This document shows positions 34,140 to 42,054 of a DNA stretch of 64,000 bases, piece by piece; positions within the stretch are counted from its first letter, which is position 1, and each line of letters begins with the position of its first letter. Both the position numbers and the translations under genes were made by a program. This DNA is from Streptomyces sp. NBC_00820. Its GTDB lineage: Bacteria; Actinomycetota; Actinomycetes; Streptomycetales; Streptomycetaceae. Under the pieces are notes generated by a model. It had not been told where the DNA came from and did no database searches. It saw only the letters and a program-made list of their open reading frames with translations. The stretch covers positions 2,617,001-2,681,000 of the forward strand of contig NZ_CP108882.1 of the NCBI RefSeq assembly GCF_036347055.1, given 5' to 3'.

Positions 34140-35357
34140 ATGAACGTCCGCCGCAGTGCCGCGGCTCTCGCCGCCATAGGCGTGCTGGCCGCCGCCGCAC
34201 CCGCCATGGCCGCCGACCCGTCGTCGTCCACGTCCCCGAAGGTGACGATCCCGGCCGGGCTGTTCGGCAAGACCGACCCGACCTACGACGGCGTGTGGCG
34301 CCAGTCGCTGGCCCTGATCGCCCAGAAGACCGTCGGTGAGCGTCCCGCCGCCTCGGCCGTCGACTGGCTGGCCGGACAGCAGTGCGCCGACGGCGGCTTC
34401 GCCGCGTTCCGCGCGGACCCGGCCAAGGCCTGCGGGGGCAAGGCCGGTGCCCAGCCGGACACCAACAGCACCGCCGCCGCCGTTCAGGCGCTGAAGGCGG
34501 TCGGCTCGCACGACGGCGAGGTCCGCAAGGCCGTCACCTGGCTGAATTCCGCCCAGGACAAGGACGGCGGCTGGGGCTACATGCCGGGCGGCCCGAGCGA
34601 CACCAACTCCACGTCGGTCGTCGTCGGCGCCCTGAACGTCGCCGGTGAGAGCGCCGGCGGACTGCGCGCCAAGGGCAAGACCCCCGGCGACGCCCTGGCC
34701 GCCCTGGCCCTGCCCTGCTCCGCGGTCGGCGGCGGCTCCTTCGCCTACCAGCCGGACAAGAAGGGCAAGCTGGCCGCCAACGCGGACGCGACCGCGGCCG
34801 GCGTGCTCGGCGCCCTCGGCAAGGGCTTCGTCGTGGAGCCCGGCAAGGCCCACGGCAAGGCCCCCGCCTGCGCCTCGGGCAAGGCCACCCCGGCGCGACT
34901 GGCCGACAACGCCTCCGCCTACCTGGCCGGTGCCGTCGCCAAGAACGGCCACCTCATGTCGGTCATGCCCGGCGCCACGGACCAGCCCGACTTCGGCAAC
35001 ACGGCCGACACGGTCGTCGCGCTCGCCGCGGACGGCTGGACCGGGCAGGCGAAGAAGCCGTACGCCTGGCTGAAGAAGAACGCCGTGGCCTGGGCCGCGC
35101 AGAGCGGTCCGGCCGCCTACTCCCAGCTGATCCTCACCGCCCACGCGATGGGCGAGCAGCCGCGTGACTTCGGTGGCACGGACCTCGTGAAGGCGCTCGA
35201 CAAGCTGGGTCCGGCCCCGCAGCAGGCCACCAAGCACGAGGAGAAGGCCGCGAAGAAGGACTCCGGCACCGGCGTGTGGTGGATCGTCGGCGTCGGCCTG
35301 GTCTTCGGCATCGGCATCGGCTTCCTGCTCAGCGGCCGCAAGAAGCGCCGGCCGTGA
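34140..35357 (+). CDS. Membrane-anchored extracellular alpha/alpha-toroid protein (SCO2321-like), putative cobalamin-binding
   Basis: A 405-aa protein starting ATG at 34140 with GGAGAGG upstream. Signal peptide (residues 1-24, cleaved after AMA), then prenyltransferase/squalene-oxidase-type helical repeats (SAVDWLAGQQCADGGFAAF, AVTWLNSAQDKDGGWGYMPG, DTNSTAAAVQALKAV and DTNSTSVVVGALNV), a Lys/Glu stalk, and a C-terminal membrane helix (GVWWIVGVGLVFGIGIGFLL) with a basic end. Displayed outside and anchored. The alpha6/alpha6 toroid is the fold of the main domain of intrinsic factor and transcobalamin. Being the first gene under a cobalamin riboswitch and coupled to an ECF importer, it is best read as a B12-capture protein; binding is inferred. 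Confidence 0.9.
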   Translation: MNVRRSAAALAAIGVLAAAAPAMAADPSSSTSPKVTIPAGLFGKTDPTYDGVWRQSLALIAQKTVGERPAASAVDWLAGQQCADGGFAAFRADPAKACGGKAGAQPDTNSTAAAVQALKAVGSHDGEVRKAVTWLNSAQDKDGGWGYMPGGPSDTNSTSVVVGALNVAGESAGGLRAKGKTPGDALAALALPCSAVGGGSFAYQPDKKGKLAANADATAAGVLGALGKGFVVEPGKAHGKAPACASGKATPARLADNASAYLAGAVAKNGHLMSVMPGATDQPDFGNTADTVVALAADGWTGQAKKPYAWLKKNAVAWAAQSGPAAYSQLILTAHAMGEQPRDFGGTDLVKALDKLGPAPQQATKHEEKAAKKDSGTGVWWIVGVGLVFGIGIGFLLSGRKKRRP

Positions 35358-36034
35358 CCGCCGTCCGCCGTGCCGCGACCGTGCTGGTCGCCGCGTTCGT
35401 CCTCGTGGCCGGCGCCGCCCAGGCGCACGCCACCGGCTACCGCTACTGGTCCTTCTGGGAGCGGACCGGCGGTCACTGGGCCTACGCCACGCAGGGGCCG
35501 TCGACCGACCGTCCCGACGACGGCAGCGTCCAGGGCTTCCGGTTCGCGGTCAGCGAGGACTCCGCGGACGCGACCCGGCCGCGCGGCACGGCGGACTTCA
35601 GCACCATCTGCGCGGACACGTCCGCGAAGCCGGGGACGAAGCGGATCGCCCTGGTCATCGACTTCGGCACCGCGACGGACGCCCCGGCCGGCGAGACCCC
35701 GCCCGGCGGCCGCACGGCCTGCGCCCGCGTCGCTCCCGAGGCGAGCACGGCCGCAGCCCTGGCCACGGTCGCCAAACCGCTGCGCTACGACACCAACGCC
35801 CTGCTCTGCGCCATCTCCGGCTACCCGCACCAGGGCTGCGGGGAGCAGGTGGCGGCGGACGGCGCCCAGAAGGACGCGCACAAGAAGAAGGGGAGCGCTT
35901 CGGCCCGGGAAGCCGCTCAGGGGAAGACGGACACGGACGGCGGTCCTTCGCTGGGCCTGCCGATCGGCGCGGGCGTCGTCGCGCTCCTGGCCGGGGCGGC
36001 CGTGTGGCAGGCCCGGCGGCGCCGGAATGCCTGA
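35354..36034 (+). CDS. SCO2322-family membrane-anchored extracellular protein
   Basis: A 226-aa protein starting GTG at 35354, overlapping the toroid-gene stop (GTGA). A signal peptide (AATVLVAAFVLVAGAAQAHA) precedes a ~130-residue extracellular domain beginning YRYWSFWERTGGHWAYATQG and containing four cysteines (TICADT, TACARV, ALLCAISGYPHQGCG) that could form two disulfides. A Lys-rich stalk and a C-terminal membrane helix with RRRR follow. The layout mirrors the preceding protein. Its invariable place between the toroid protein and the EcfT component suggests the pair act together on cobalamin capture or handover. No enzyme motif is visible. Confidence 0.88.
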   Translation: MTAVRRAATVLVAAFVLVAGAAQAHATGYRYWSFWERTGGHWAYATQGPSTDRPDDGSVQGFRFAVSEDSADATRPRGTADFSTICADTSAKPGTKRIALVIDFGTATDAPAGETPPGGRTACARVAPEASTAAALATVAKPLRYDTNALLCAISGYPHQGCGEQVAADGAQKDAHKKKGSASAREAAQGKTDTDGGPSLGLPIGAGVVALLAGAAVWQARRRRNA

Positions 36035-37436
36035 CCCCGGCGGCGGCCCCGGCCCGGCGTCCCACCCCGGCCCGGCTGAACGCCACCCGGCCGCGAGTGC
36101 CTCGGAGCCGCCCGCGCGGGCCGCGGCACCCCTGGGGAGTCGTACCGCCGTGGAGCGTACGGCCGTGAACCGTACGGCCGTGAACCGTACGGCTGTGGAG
36201 CGTACGGCGGCCGTGGAGCGTGCGGCCGCCCGTACCGCCGGGCCGCCCCGCCCGGACAGGGCCGGCGGCCTCGGCGCGGCCGCGGGGATTCCCGCCGCCC
36301 GCAGGGAGCCTGGCGCGGAAAAGGCACCCCGCGAACGCGGGCCCGTGCCACGCCGGTACCGCGCACCCCTGCACCCCGGCGCCTGGTGGCTGTGGTCGCT
36401 CGGGCTCGGTACGGCCGCCACCCGGACCACCAACCCCCTCCTCCTGGCCCTCCTGATTGCCGTGGCGGGCTATGTGGTGGCCACTCACCGCTCCACCGCC
36501 CCCTGGGCACGCTCCTACACCGCCTTCGCCAAGCTCGCCGTCGCCGTCCTGTTCATCCGGATCGCCTTCACGGTCGTCCTGGGCTCCCCCATTCCGGGCA
36601 CGCACGTCCTGTTCACACTCCCCGAGGTCCCGCTCCCGCAGTGGGCGCAGGGCATCCGCCTGGGCGGCGAGGTCACCGCGGAGGCGCTCCTCTTCTCCGG
36701 CTACAACGGCCTGAAGCTGGCCGCCCTCCTCATCTGCGTCGGCGCCGCCAACGCCCTCGCCTCCCCGGCGCGCCTGCTGAAGTCCCTGCCCGGCGCCCTG
36801 TACGAGGCGGGCGTGGCCGTGGTCGTCGCCCTCACCTTCGCGCCGCATCTCATCGCCGACGTCCAGCGTCTGCGCGCGGCCCGCCGGCTGCGCGGGCGCC
36901 CGGACCGGGGAGTGCGGGGGCTGCTCCAGGTCGGGCTGCCGGTCCTGGAGGGCGCGCTGGAGCGCTCGGTCGCGCTCGCCGCCGCGATGGACGCCCGCGG
37001 GTACGGCCGTACCGCCGATGTCGCCCCCTCCGTGCGCCGTACGACGGCCGCGCTCACCCTCGGCGGGCTGCTCGGGGTGTGCGCCGGGACGTACGGGCTG
37101 CTCACCGCGGAGGGCGGCACGTACGGGATTCCGGTGCTGCTCGCCGGGGTTGCCGCCGCGCTCGCGGGGCTGCGGCTCGGCGGGCGCCGTTCGGCACGCA
37201 CCCGGTACCGGCCGGAGCCGTGGGGGCCGCGGGCGTGGCTGGTGGCGGGCTCGGGCGCCGGGGTGGCCGCGCTGCTCACCCTCGCCTCGGTCCGCGACGC
37301 GGACGCGCTGCACCCCGGGGTGGTCCCGCTGGTCGCCCCCGCCCTTCCGCTCTGGCCGGCCGCGGCCGTGCTGCTCGCCCTGCTGCCCGCCTTCGCCGTC
37401 CGCCAGGACTTCCAGGACTCCAAGGAGCCGTCGTGA
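36027..37436 (+). CDS. ECF transporter T component (EcfT/CbiQ family)
   Basis: A 469-aa membrane protein starting ATG at 36027 inside the end of the previous gene (8-bp overlap). The first ~110 residues are a disordered Ala/Arg/Pro extension containing five RTAVxR-type repeats (36130-36230), absent from typical EcfT. The core has several membrane helices and the coupling-helix motifs RRLRGRPDRGVRG and AAAMDARGYGR, whose X-R-G signatures contact the ATPases. EcfT transmits ATP hydrolysis to the substrate-binding S component. Extra hydrophobic segments follow the canonical domain. Coupled to EcfA downstream. Confidence 0.92.
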   Translation: MPDPGGGPGPASHPGPAERHPAASASEPPARAAAPLGSRTAVERTAVNRTAVNRTAVERTAAVERAAARTAGPPRPDRAGGLGAAAGIPAARREPGAEKAPRERGPVPRRYRAPLHPGAWWLWSLGLGTAATRTTNPLLLALLIAVAGYVVATHRSTAPWARSYTAFAKLAVAVLFIRIAFTVVLGSPIPGTHVLFTLPEVPLPQWAQGIRLGGEVTAEALLFSGYNGLKLAALLICVGAANALASPARLLKSLPGALYEAGVAVVVALTFAPHLIADVQRLRAARRLRGRPDRGVRGLLQVGLPVLEGALERSVALAAAMDARGYGRTADVAPSVRRTTAALTLGGLLGVCAGTYGLLTAEGGTYGIPVLLAGVAAALAGLRLGGRRSARTRYRPEPWGPRAWLVAGSGAGVAALLTLASVRDADALHPGVVPLVAPALPLWPAAAVLLALLPAFAVRQDFQDSKEPS

Positions 37437-39241
37437 TCCGCTTCGAGGAGGTCAGCGTCACCTACGAGGGCGCGGCCGGACCGACCGTCCGGGACGTGGA
37501 CTTCGAGGTGCCCGAGGGTGAGCTGGTGCTGCTCGTCGGGCCGTCCGGGGTGGGCAAGTCGACCGTGCTGGGCGCGGTCAGCGGGCTGGTCCCGCACTTC
37601 ACCGGCGGCACCCTGCGCGGCCGGGTCACGGTGGCGGGCCGGGACACCCGAACGCACAAGCCGCGTGAGCTCGCCGACGTGGTCGGCACGGTGGGGCAGG
37701 ACCCGCTCGCGCACTTCGTGACGGACACGGTGGAGGACGAGCTGGCCTACGGCATGGAGTCGCTGGGGCTCGCCCCGGCGGTGATGCGGCGCCGGGTGGA
37801 GGAGACGCTGGACCTGCTGGGCCTGGCCGACCTGCGCGGCCGCCCGATCGCCACGCTCTCCGGCGGCCAGCGGCAGCGGGTCGCGATCGGCTCGGTCCTC
37901 ACCCCGCACCCTCAGGTGCTGGTGCTGGACGAGCCCACCTCGGCGCTCGACCCGGCCGCGGCGGAGGAGGTCCTGGCCGTCCTGCAGCGCCTCGTCCACG
38001 ACCTCGGTACGACGGTCCTGCTGGCCGAGCACCGCCTGGAACGCGTGATCCAGTACGCCGACCAGGTCGTCCTCCTCCCCGCTCCCGGCGCCGCCCCGCT
38101 CCTCGGCACCCCGTCCGAGGTGATGGCGGTGTCCCCGGTGTGCCCGCCGGTGGTGGAGCTGGGCCGCCTGGCCGGCTGGACCCCGCTCCCGCTGACCGTC
38201 CGCGACGCGCGCCGCCGCGCGGGAGACCTCCGGGACCGGCTGGCCGGGATGCGGGAGGCCCGGGCGGCGGAGGCGACGGAGACGGCGGACGTGACGGACG
38301 CGACGCAGACGGTGCGGGAGCGTCCGGGCGGGCCGGAGTCCGCCGGCGAGCGGCAACGGCCGCCGCGACAGGCTCCCGCCCCCACGAGCCACTCTCACGC
38401 ACCCGCTCCCGCTTCCCCGCCCGCTCCCACTCCCACTCCCCGGCGGCGTCTCTTCCGGCGGGCCACCGCCCCCACGGCCGCCGCTCCCGCACAGGTCGCC
38501 GAGGTCCGCGCCCTGGCCGTCCGGCGGGGGCGGGTGGACGCGCTGCGGTACATCGACCTGACCGTGGCCCCCGGGGAGACCGTCGCGCTGATGGGGCGCA
38601 ACGGTGCCGGGAAGTCCACGCTGCTCGGGTCGCTGGTGGGGCTGGTGGAGCCGACCGCCGGGTCGGTCCGGGTCGGCGGGGCGGTGCCGCACCGCATCTC
38701 GCCGCAGGAGCTCGTCCGCCGGGTCGGCCTCGTCCCGCAGGAGCCGCGCGACCTGCTGTACGCGGACACGGTGGCCGCCGAGTGCGCGGCCGCCGACCGG
38801 GACGCGGGCGCCGCGCCCGGTACCTGCCGCGCCCTGGTGTCGGGGCTGCTGCCGGACATCACGGACGACACGCATCCCCGCGACCTCTCCGAGGGCCAGC
38901 GGCTGGCGCTCGCCCTGGCGGTCGTCCTGACCGCCCGCCCTCCGCTGCTGCTGCTCGACGAGCCGACGCGCGGTCTGGACTACGCGGCGAAGGCCCGCCT
39001 GGTCGGGGTGCTGCGCGAGCTGGCCGGGGAGGGGCACGCGATCGTGCTGGCCACCCATGACGTGGAGCTGGCCGCCGAGATCGCCCACCGGGTGGTGCTG
39101 CTCGCCGACGGCGAGGTGATCGCCGACGGCCCGACGGCCGAGACCGTGGTCTCCTCGCCGTCCTTCGCCCCCCAGGTCACCAAGATCCTGGCCCCGCAGC
39201 CCTGGCTGACGGTGGCGGAGGTCCGGGAGGCCCTGGCATGA
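37433..39241 (+). CDS. Fused double ECF ATPase (EcfA-EcfA')
   Basis: A 602-aa protein with two ATPase domains. Domain 1 (residues 1-240) has LLVGPSGVGKSTVLGA, Q-loop GTVGQDPLAHF, LSGGQRQRVAIGS and VLVLDEPTSALD. A ~115-residue Pro/Ala/His-rich linker follows. Domain 2 (from ~360) has ALMGRNGAGKSTLLGS, GLVPQEPRDLL, a variant signature LSEGQRLALALA and LLLLDEPTRGLD, with the switch His in LATHDVE. In other ECF systems the two ATPases are separate; fusion fixes their pairing. GTG at 37433 overlaps the EcfT stop and has AAGGAG upstream. It energises the cobalamin uptake complex. Confidence 0.95.
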   Translation: MIRFEEVSVTYEGAAGPTVRDVDFEVPEGELVLLVGPSGVGKSTVLGAVSGLVPHFTGGTLRGRVTVAGRDTRTHKPRELADVVGTVGQDPLAHFVTDTVEDELAYGMESLGLAPAVMRRRVEETLDLLGLADLRGRPIATLSGGQRQRVAIGSVLTPHPQVLVLDEPTSALDPAAAEEVLAVLQRLVHDLGTTVLLAEHRLERVIQYADQVVLLPAPGAAPLLGTPSEVMAVSPVCPPVVELGRLAGWTPLPLTVRDARRRAGDLRDRLAGMREARAAEATETADVTDATQTVRERPGGPESAGERQRPPRQAPAPTSHSHAPAPASPPAPTPTPRRRLFRRATAPTAAAPAQVAEVRALAVRRGRVDALRYIDLTVAPGETVALMGRNGAGKSTLLGSLVGLVEPTAGSVRVGGAVPHRISPQELVRRVGLVPQEPRDLLYADTVAAECAAADRDAGAAPGTCRALVSGLLPDITDDTHPRDLSEGQRLALALAVVLTARPPLLLLDEPTRGLDYAAKARLVGVLRELAGEGHAIVLATHDVELAAEIAHRVVLLADGEVIADGPTAETVVSSPSFAPQVTKILAPQPWLTVAEVREALA

Positions 39242-40164
39242 CCACTGACACGAACACGGGCACGGGCGCGGGCGCGGGCCCAGGCACAGACACGGGTACG
39301 ACCCCCGTGCGGACCCCCGTGCGCGCCCGCGAACGGACCCCCGAGCGGCGCCGTCCCGTGCGCGCCGTCCCGCTCGGTCCCCGTTCCCTCGCCGCGCTCG
39401 CGCTGGTGAGTGCCGTCGGTGTGGTCGCCTTCGGGTGGCCCTTCCTCGCTCCGCCCGCGTCCCGGCTGAGCGCGCACGCCGAGGACGCGCCCTGGCTCTT
39501 CGCCGGGCTGCTGGTGCTGCTGGTCGCGGTCGTGACGGCGACGATCTCCGAGTCCGGTCTGGGGCCGAAGGCCGTGGCCATGCTGGGTGTGCTGGCGGCG
39601 ACCGGGGCCGCGCTGCGCCCGATCGGCGCGGGCACCGCCGGGATCGAGCCGATGTTCTTCCTGCTGGTGCTCAGCGGCCGGGTGCTGGGACCGGGCTTCG
39701 GCTTCGTGCTCGGCTCGGTGACGATGTTCGCCTCCGCGCTGCTCACCGGCGGGGTCGGCCCCTGGATGCCGTTCCAGATGCTGGCGATGGGCTGGTTCAC
39801 CATGGGCGCGGGCCTGCTGCCGGGCCAGGGCCGCCTGCGCGGCCGGGGCGAACTGCTGCTGCTGGCCGGCTACGGCTTCCTCGCGGCCTTCGCCTACGGC
39901 ACGATCATGAACCTGGCCGGCTGGCCCTTCATGGGCACCCTGGCCTCGAACATCGCCTTCGACCCGCACGCCGCGGTCCCCGCCAACCTGGCCCGTTTCG
40001 CCGCCTACTGCCTGGCCACCTCCATGGGCTGGGACCTCGGCCGCGCGATCTGCACGGTCGTCCTCACCCTGGCCCTCGGCCCGGCGGTGCTGCGCGCGCT
40101 GCGCCGGGCCACACGCCGGGCCGCTTTCGAGACCGCGGTCACATTCGACGCACCCGGAGCGTGA
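39238..40164 (+). CDS. ECF transporter S component, predicted cobalamin-specific
   Basis: A 308-aa protein starting ATG at 39238, overlapping the EcfA stop by ATGA. After a ~45-residue hydrophilic Thr/Gly/Arg-rich N-terminus come about six membrane helices (SLAALALVSAVGVVAFGWPF, WLFAGLLVLLVAVVTATIS, MFFLLVLSGRVLGPGFGFVL, GPWMPFQMLAMGWFTMGAGL, FAYGTIMNLAGWPFMG). The GPWMPFQMLAMGW segment with conserved aromatic residues is typical of ECF S components that bind the vitamin in the membrane. The riboswitch at the operon head points to cobalamin or a corrinoid precursor rather than another vitamin. Last gene of the operon. Confidence 0.9.
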   Translation: MTTDTNTGTGAGAGPGTDTGTTPVRTPVRARERTPERRRPVRAVPLGPRSLAALALVSAVGVVAFGWPFLAPPASRLSAHAEDAPWLFAGLLVLLVAVVTATISESGLGPKAVAMLGVLAATGAALRPIGAGTAGIEPMFFLLVLSGRVLGPGFGFVLGSVTMFASALLTGGVGPWMPFQMLAMGWFTMGAGLLPGQGRLRGRGELLLLAGYGFLAAFAYGTIMNLAGWPFMGTLASNIAFDPHAAVPANLARFAAYCLATSMGWDLGRAICTVVLTLALGPAVLRALRRATRRAAFETAVTFDAPGA

Positions 40165-40498
40165 GGGGTCGTATCCGCGCGGTCAGGGAAGCGGTGAAGC
40201 ACCCCACATGACCCACGTCACCTACGGCCGGACTTAGTAGTCCCAAATGTCCGATACATCCTTTTTATCACCCCGCTGACCTGCGGTTTGCGACCCAGGT
40301 CACACAGGTTGAAAGAACCACGACTCCGGCCACAACTAGTAAAAGGGGTCATTGCGGACATTCCGGATGGCTGCTTCTCTGGATGAGTCGCCAGGCGCCA
40401 CGAGCCCATACGGGCCGCGGCGCCGACGTATGCACCGGCCGCACGAGTGGCTCGGGCTTACGGGCGAATCAATGTCTCCGAACGCAAAGGGTTTTTTC
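40165..40498 (+). promoter_or_regulatory. Intergenic region with structured leader of the SLT-like gene
   Basis: No gene is seen in these 334 bp. TGACCTG-N12-CAGGTCA (40277-40302) is a perfect inverted repeat that could be an operator. Closer to the gene, CGAGCC (40401-40406) pairs with GGCTCG (40449-40454), enclosing ATACG/CGTAT (40408-40412, 40427-40431) and an inner GGC/GCC pair. This nested hairpin is in the transcribed leader if the promoter lies upstream near 40330. It does not match the ydaO (c-di-AMP) consensus often found before Streptomyces wall hydrolases. Confidence 0.5.
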
Positions 40499-40912
40499 GT
40501 GTCCGTTTCTTTCATCCGCCGCATCGCTTCTCCGAAGAAGGCTCTCGCCTCCGCCGCCGTGGCTGCCGCCGCTGCCGGCCTGGCGATCTCCGCGGCGCCC
40601 GCTCAGGCCGCCACCGGTTCGGCCTCCTCCGCTCAGTCGATCGCGCACCAGATGATCCCGGACGCCGCTCAGTACAACGCGTTCAACAAGATCGTCTCGC
40701 ACGAGAGTGGCTGGAACCCCTCCGCCACCAACAGCTCGTCCGGTGCCTACGGTCTGGTCCAGGCCCTGCCGGGCTCGAAGATGGCCTCGGCCGGCTCCGA
40801 CTGGAAGACCAACCCGGCCACCCAGATCAAGTGGGGCCTCAACTACATGAACTCCCGCTACGGCAGCCCCGTCCAGGCGTGGAACTTCTGGCAGACCAAC
40901 CACTGGTACTAA
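40499..40912 (+). CDS. Small secreted SLT-like lytic transglycosylase
   Basis: A 137-aa protein. GTG at 40499 is preferred because AAAGGG lies 8 nt upstream; an in-frame ATG at 40472 would add nine residues. A signal peptide (KKALASAAVAAAAAGLAISA then APAQA) precedes a single SLT-type domain: FNKIVSHESGWNPSATNSSS contains the catalytic Glu in the E-S-G-W-N motif, followed by SGAYGLVQALPGSKM and QIKWGLNYMNSRYGSPVQAW. It is a minimal soluble lytic transglycosylase-like enzyme that should cut peptidoglycan glycan strands outside the cell. Confidence 0.92.
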   Translation: MSVSFIRRIASPKKALASAAVAAAAAGLAISAAPAQAATGSASSAQSIAHQMIPDAAQYNAFNKIVSHESGWNPSATNSSSGAYGLVQALPGSKMASAGSDWKTNPATQIKWGLNYMNSRYGSPVQAWNFWQTNHWY

Positions 40913-41278
40913 GCCGTCCATCGGTCACACCATCTGGTCACACCGTCTGGTCACACCGTCTGACCACCGGTCCGGACACCGGTCCGGACCAGCCGCCCAG
41001 CGCCCCCACCGGGCGCTGAGACCCCCGGCCGCCCCCTCCGGGGCACCTCGTTGCCGCGCCGAGCGCGCGTCACCTTCAGGTGCCGCCCGGAACGACCCCC
41101 GTGGTCGGCGGCCCGCACCATGCGCACCCTTGCCCCACGCGGCGAGGGTGCTTTCGCATGTCCGGGGACACGTGCCCGGACACACGCCGCGCCGGAACCC
41201 CCGGGAGACGCCCTGAAGATCCCGGGCCCCGTGGTGGACTTGCCCCCGGCCCTGTCCGTCCGGCCGACCGGAGACACC
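40913..41278. repeat. 366-bp gap with 13-bp tandem repeats
   Basis: Three tandem copies of GGTCACACCRTCT lie at 40923-40961, followed by two copies of ACCGGTCCGGAC. Beyond the hairpin at 40998-41018 the sequence to 41278 is GC-rich with no gene, and should contain the promoter of the DUF1275 gene. Confidence 0.55.
40998..41018 (+). terminator. Hairpin after the SLT-like gene
   Basis: CAGCGCCC (40998-41005) pairs with GGGCGCTG (41011-41018) around CCACC, about 85 bp after the stop. Confidence 0.55.
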
Positions 41279-41971
41279 ATGACGACGCCGTCGACCCCGC
41301 CGACACCGGAGCCGGAGCCGCACGGGGTGCGGCTGGTGGCCGTACTCCTGGCGCTGACGGTGGTGAGCGGGCTGATCGACGCGGTCAGCTACCTGGGACT
41401 CGGCCACGTCTTCACGGCCAACATGACGGGCAACGTCGTGGTCCTGGGTTTCGCCGCGGCCGGCGCCCCGGGCTTCTCGGTGCCGCACACGGCGACCTCG
41501 CTGGCCTGCTTCCTGCTGGGCGCGGTGTGCGGCGGACGGCTGGCGGCGCGCTGCCGGCCGGGGTCCCACGGCAGGTGGGCCCGTGCGACGCTGGCGACGG
41601 AGGCGCTCCTGGTCGGCGGGTCGGCGGCGATCGCGTTCGTCTGGCCCGACCGGACGCCCACGCTGTACGCCCTGATCGCGCTCACCGCCTTCGCGATGGG
41701 CCTGCGCAATGCCACCGTCCGCAAACTGGGCGTGCCCGACCTGACCACCACGGTCCTGACCATGACCCTGACCGCCCTGGCCTCCGACTCCCGCCTGGGT
41801 GACGGCAGCGGCCGCCGCTCCCCCCGCCGCACGGCGGCGGTGTGCGCCATGTTCGCGGGCGCCTGCCTGGGCGCCTGGCTCGTCCTCCATCACGGCCTCG
41901 GCCTCCCTCTGCTGATCGCGGCGGTGGCATCGGCGGTACTCGCGGCGGCGGTGGCGTCGGGACGGGGCTGA
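41279..41971 (+). CDS. DUF1275 (YoaK-family) membrane protein
   Basis: A 230-aa protein starting ATG at 41279 with GGAG upstream. It shows the DUF1275 signature at the N-terminus (TVVSGLIDAVSYLGLGHVFT then ANMTGNVVVLGFA) and about six membrane segments, ending LLIAAVASAVLAAAVASG. LGVPDLTTTVLTMTLTALA is the second conserved block. The family is widespread and uncharacterised; it is presumed to transport or sense a small molecule. The 3' end abuts a 29-bp direct duplication shared with the convergent GT87-PAP2 gene. Confidence 0.9.
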   Translation: MTTPSTPPTPEPEPHGVRLVAVLLALTVVSGLIDAVSYLGLGHVFTANMTGNVVVLGFAAAGAPGFSVPHTATSLACFLLGAVCGGRLAARCRPGSHGRWARATLATEALLVGGSAAIAFVWPDRTPTLYALIALTAFAMGLRNATVRKLGVPDLTTTVLTMTLTALASDSRLGDGSGRRSPRRTAAVCAMFAGACLGAWLVLHHGLGLPLLIAAVASAVLAAAVASGRG

Positions 41972-41987
41972 ACCGGCGCTCCGGCCC

Positions 41988-42054
41988 GTCACCCCGGCAG
42001 ACGCGCGCGTTCCGGCGGGCCCGGCGTCACCCCGGCAGGCGCGCGCGTTCCGGC
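41988..42054. repeat. Pair of 29-bp direct repeats at a gene end
   Basis: GTCACCCCGGCAG-R-CGCGCGCGTTCCGGC occurs at 41988-42016 and 42026-42054 with one mismatch. The right copy encodes the C-terminus and stop of the GT87-PAP2 gene (minus strand); the left copy is non-coding, indicating a local tandem duplication. Confidence 0.85.

Noticed and set aside
36701..39088. A 795-codon minus-strand frame opposite EcfT and EcfA.
   Set aside because: The plus-strand genes have Walker motifs and membrane helices; the antisense product has no recognisable domain.
40340..40498. A ydaO (c-di-AMP) riboswitch before the SLT-like gene.
   Set aside because: The conserved closing segment of the ydaO class is not present, and the pairing seen is different.
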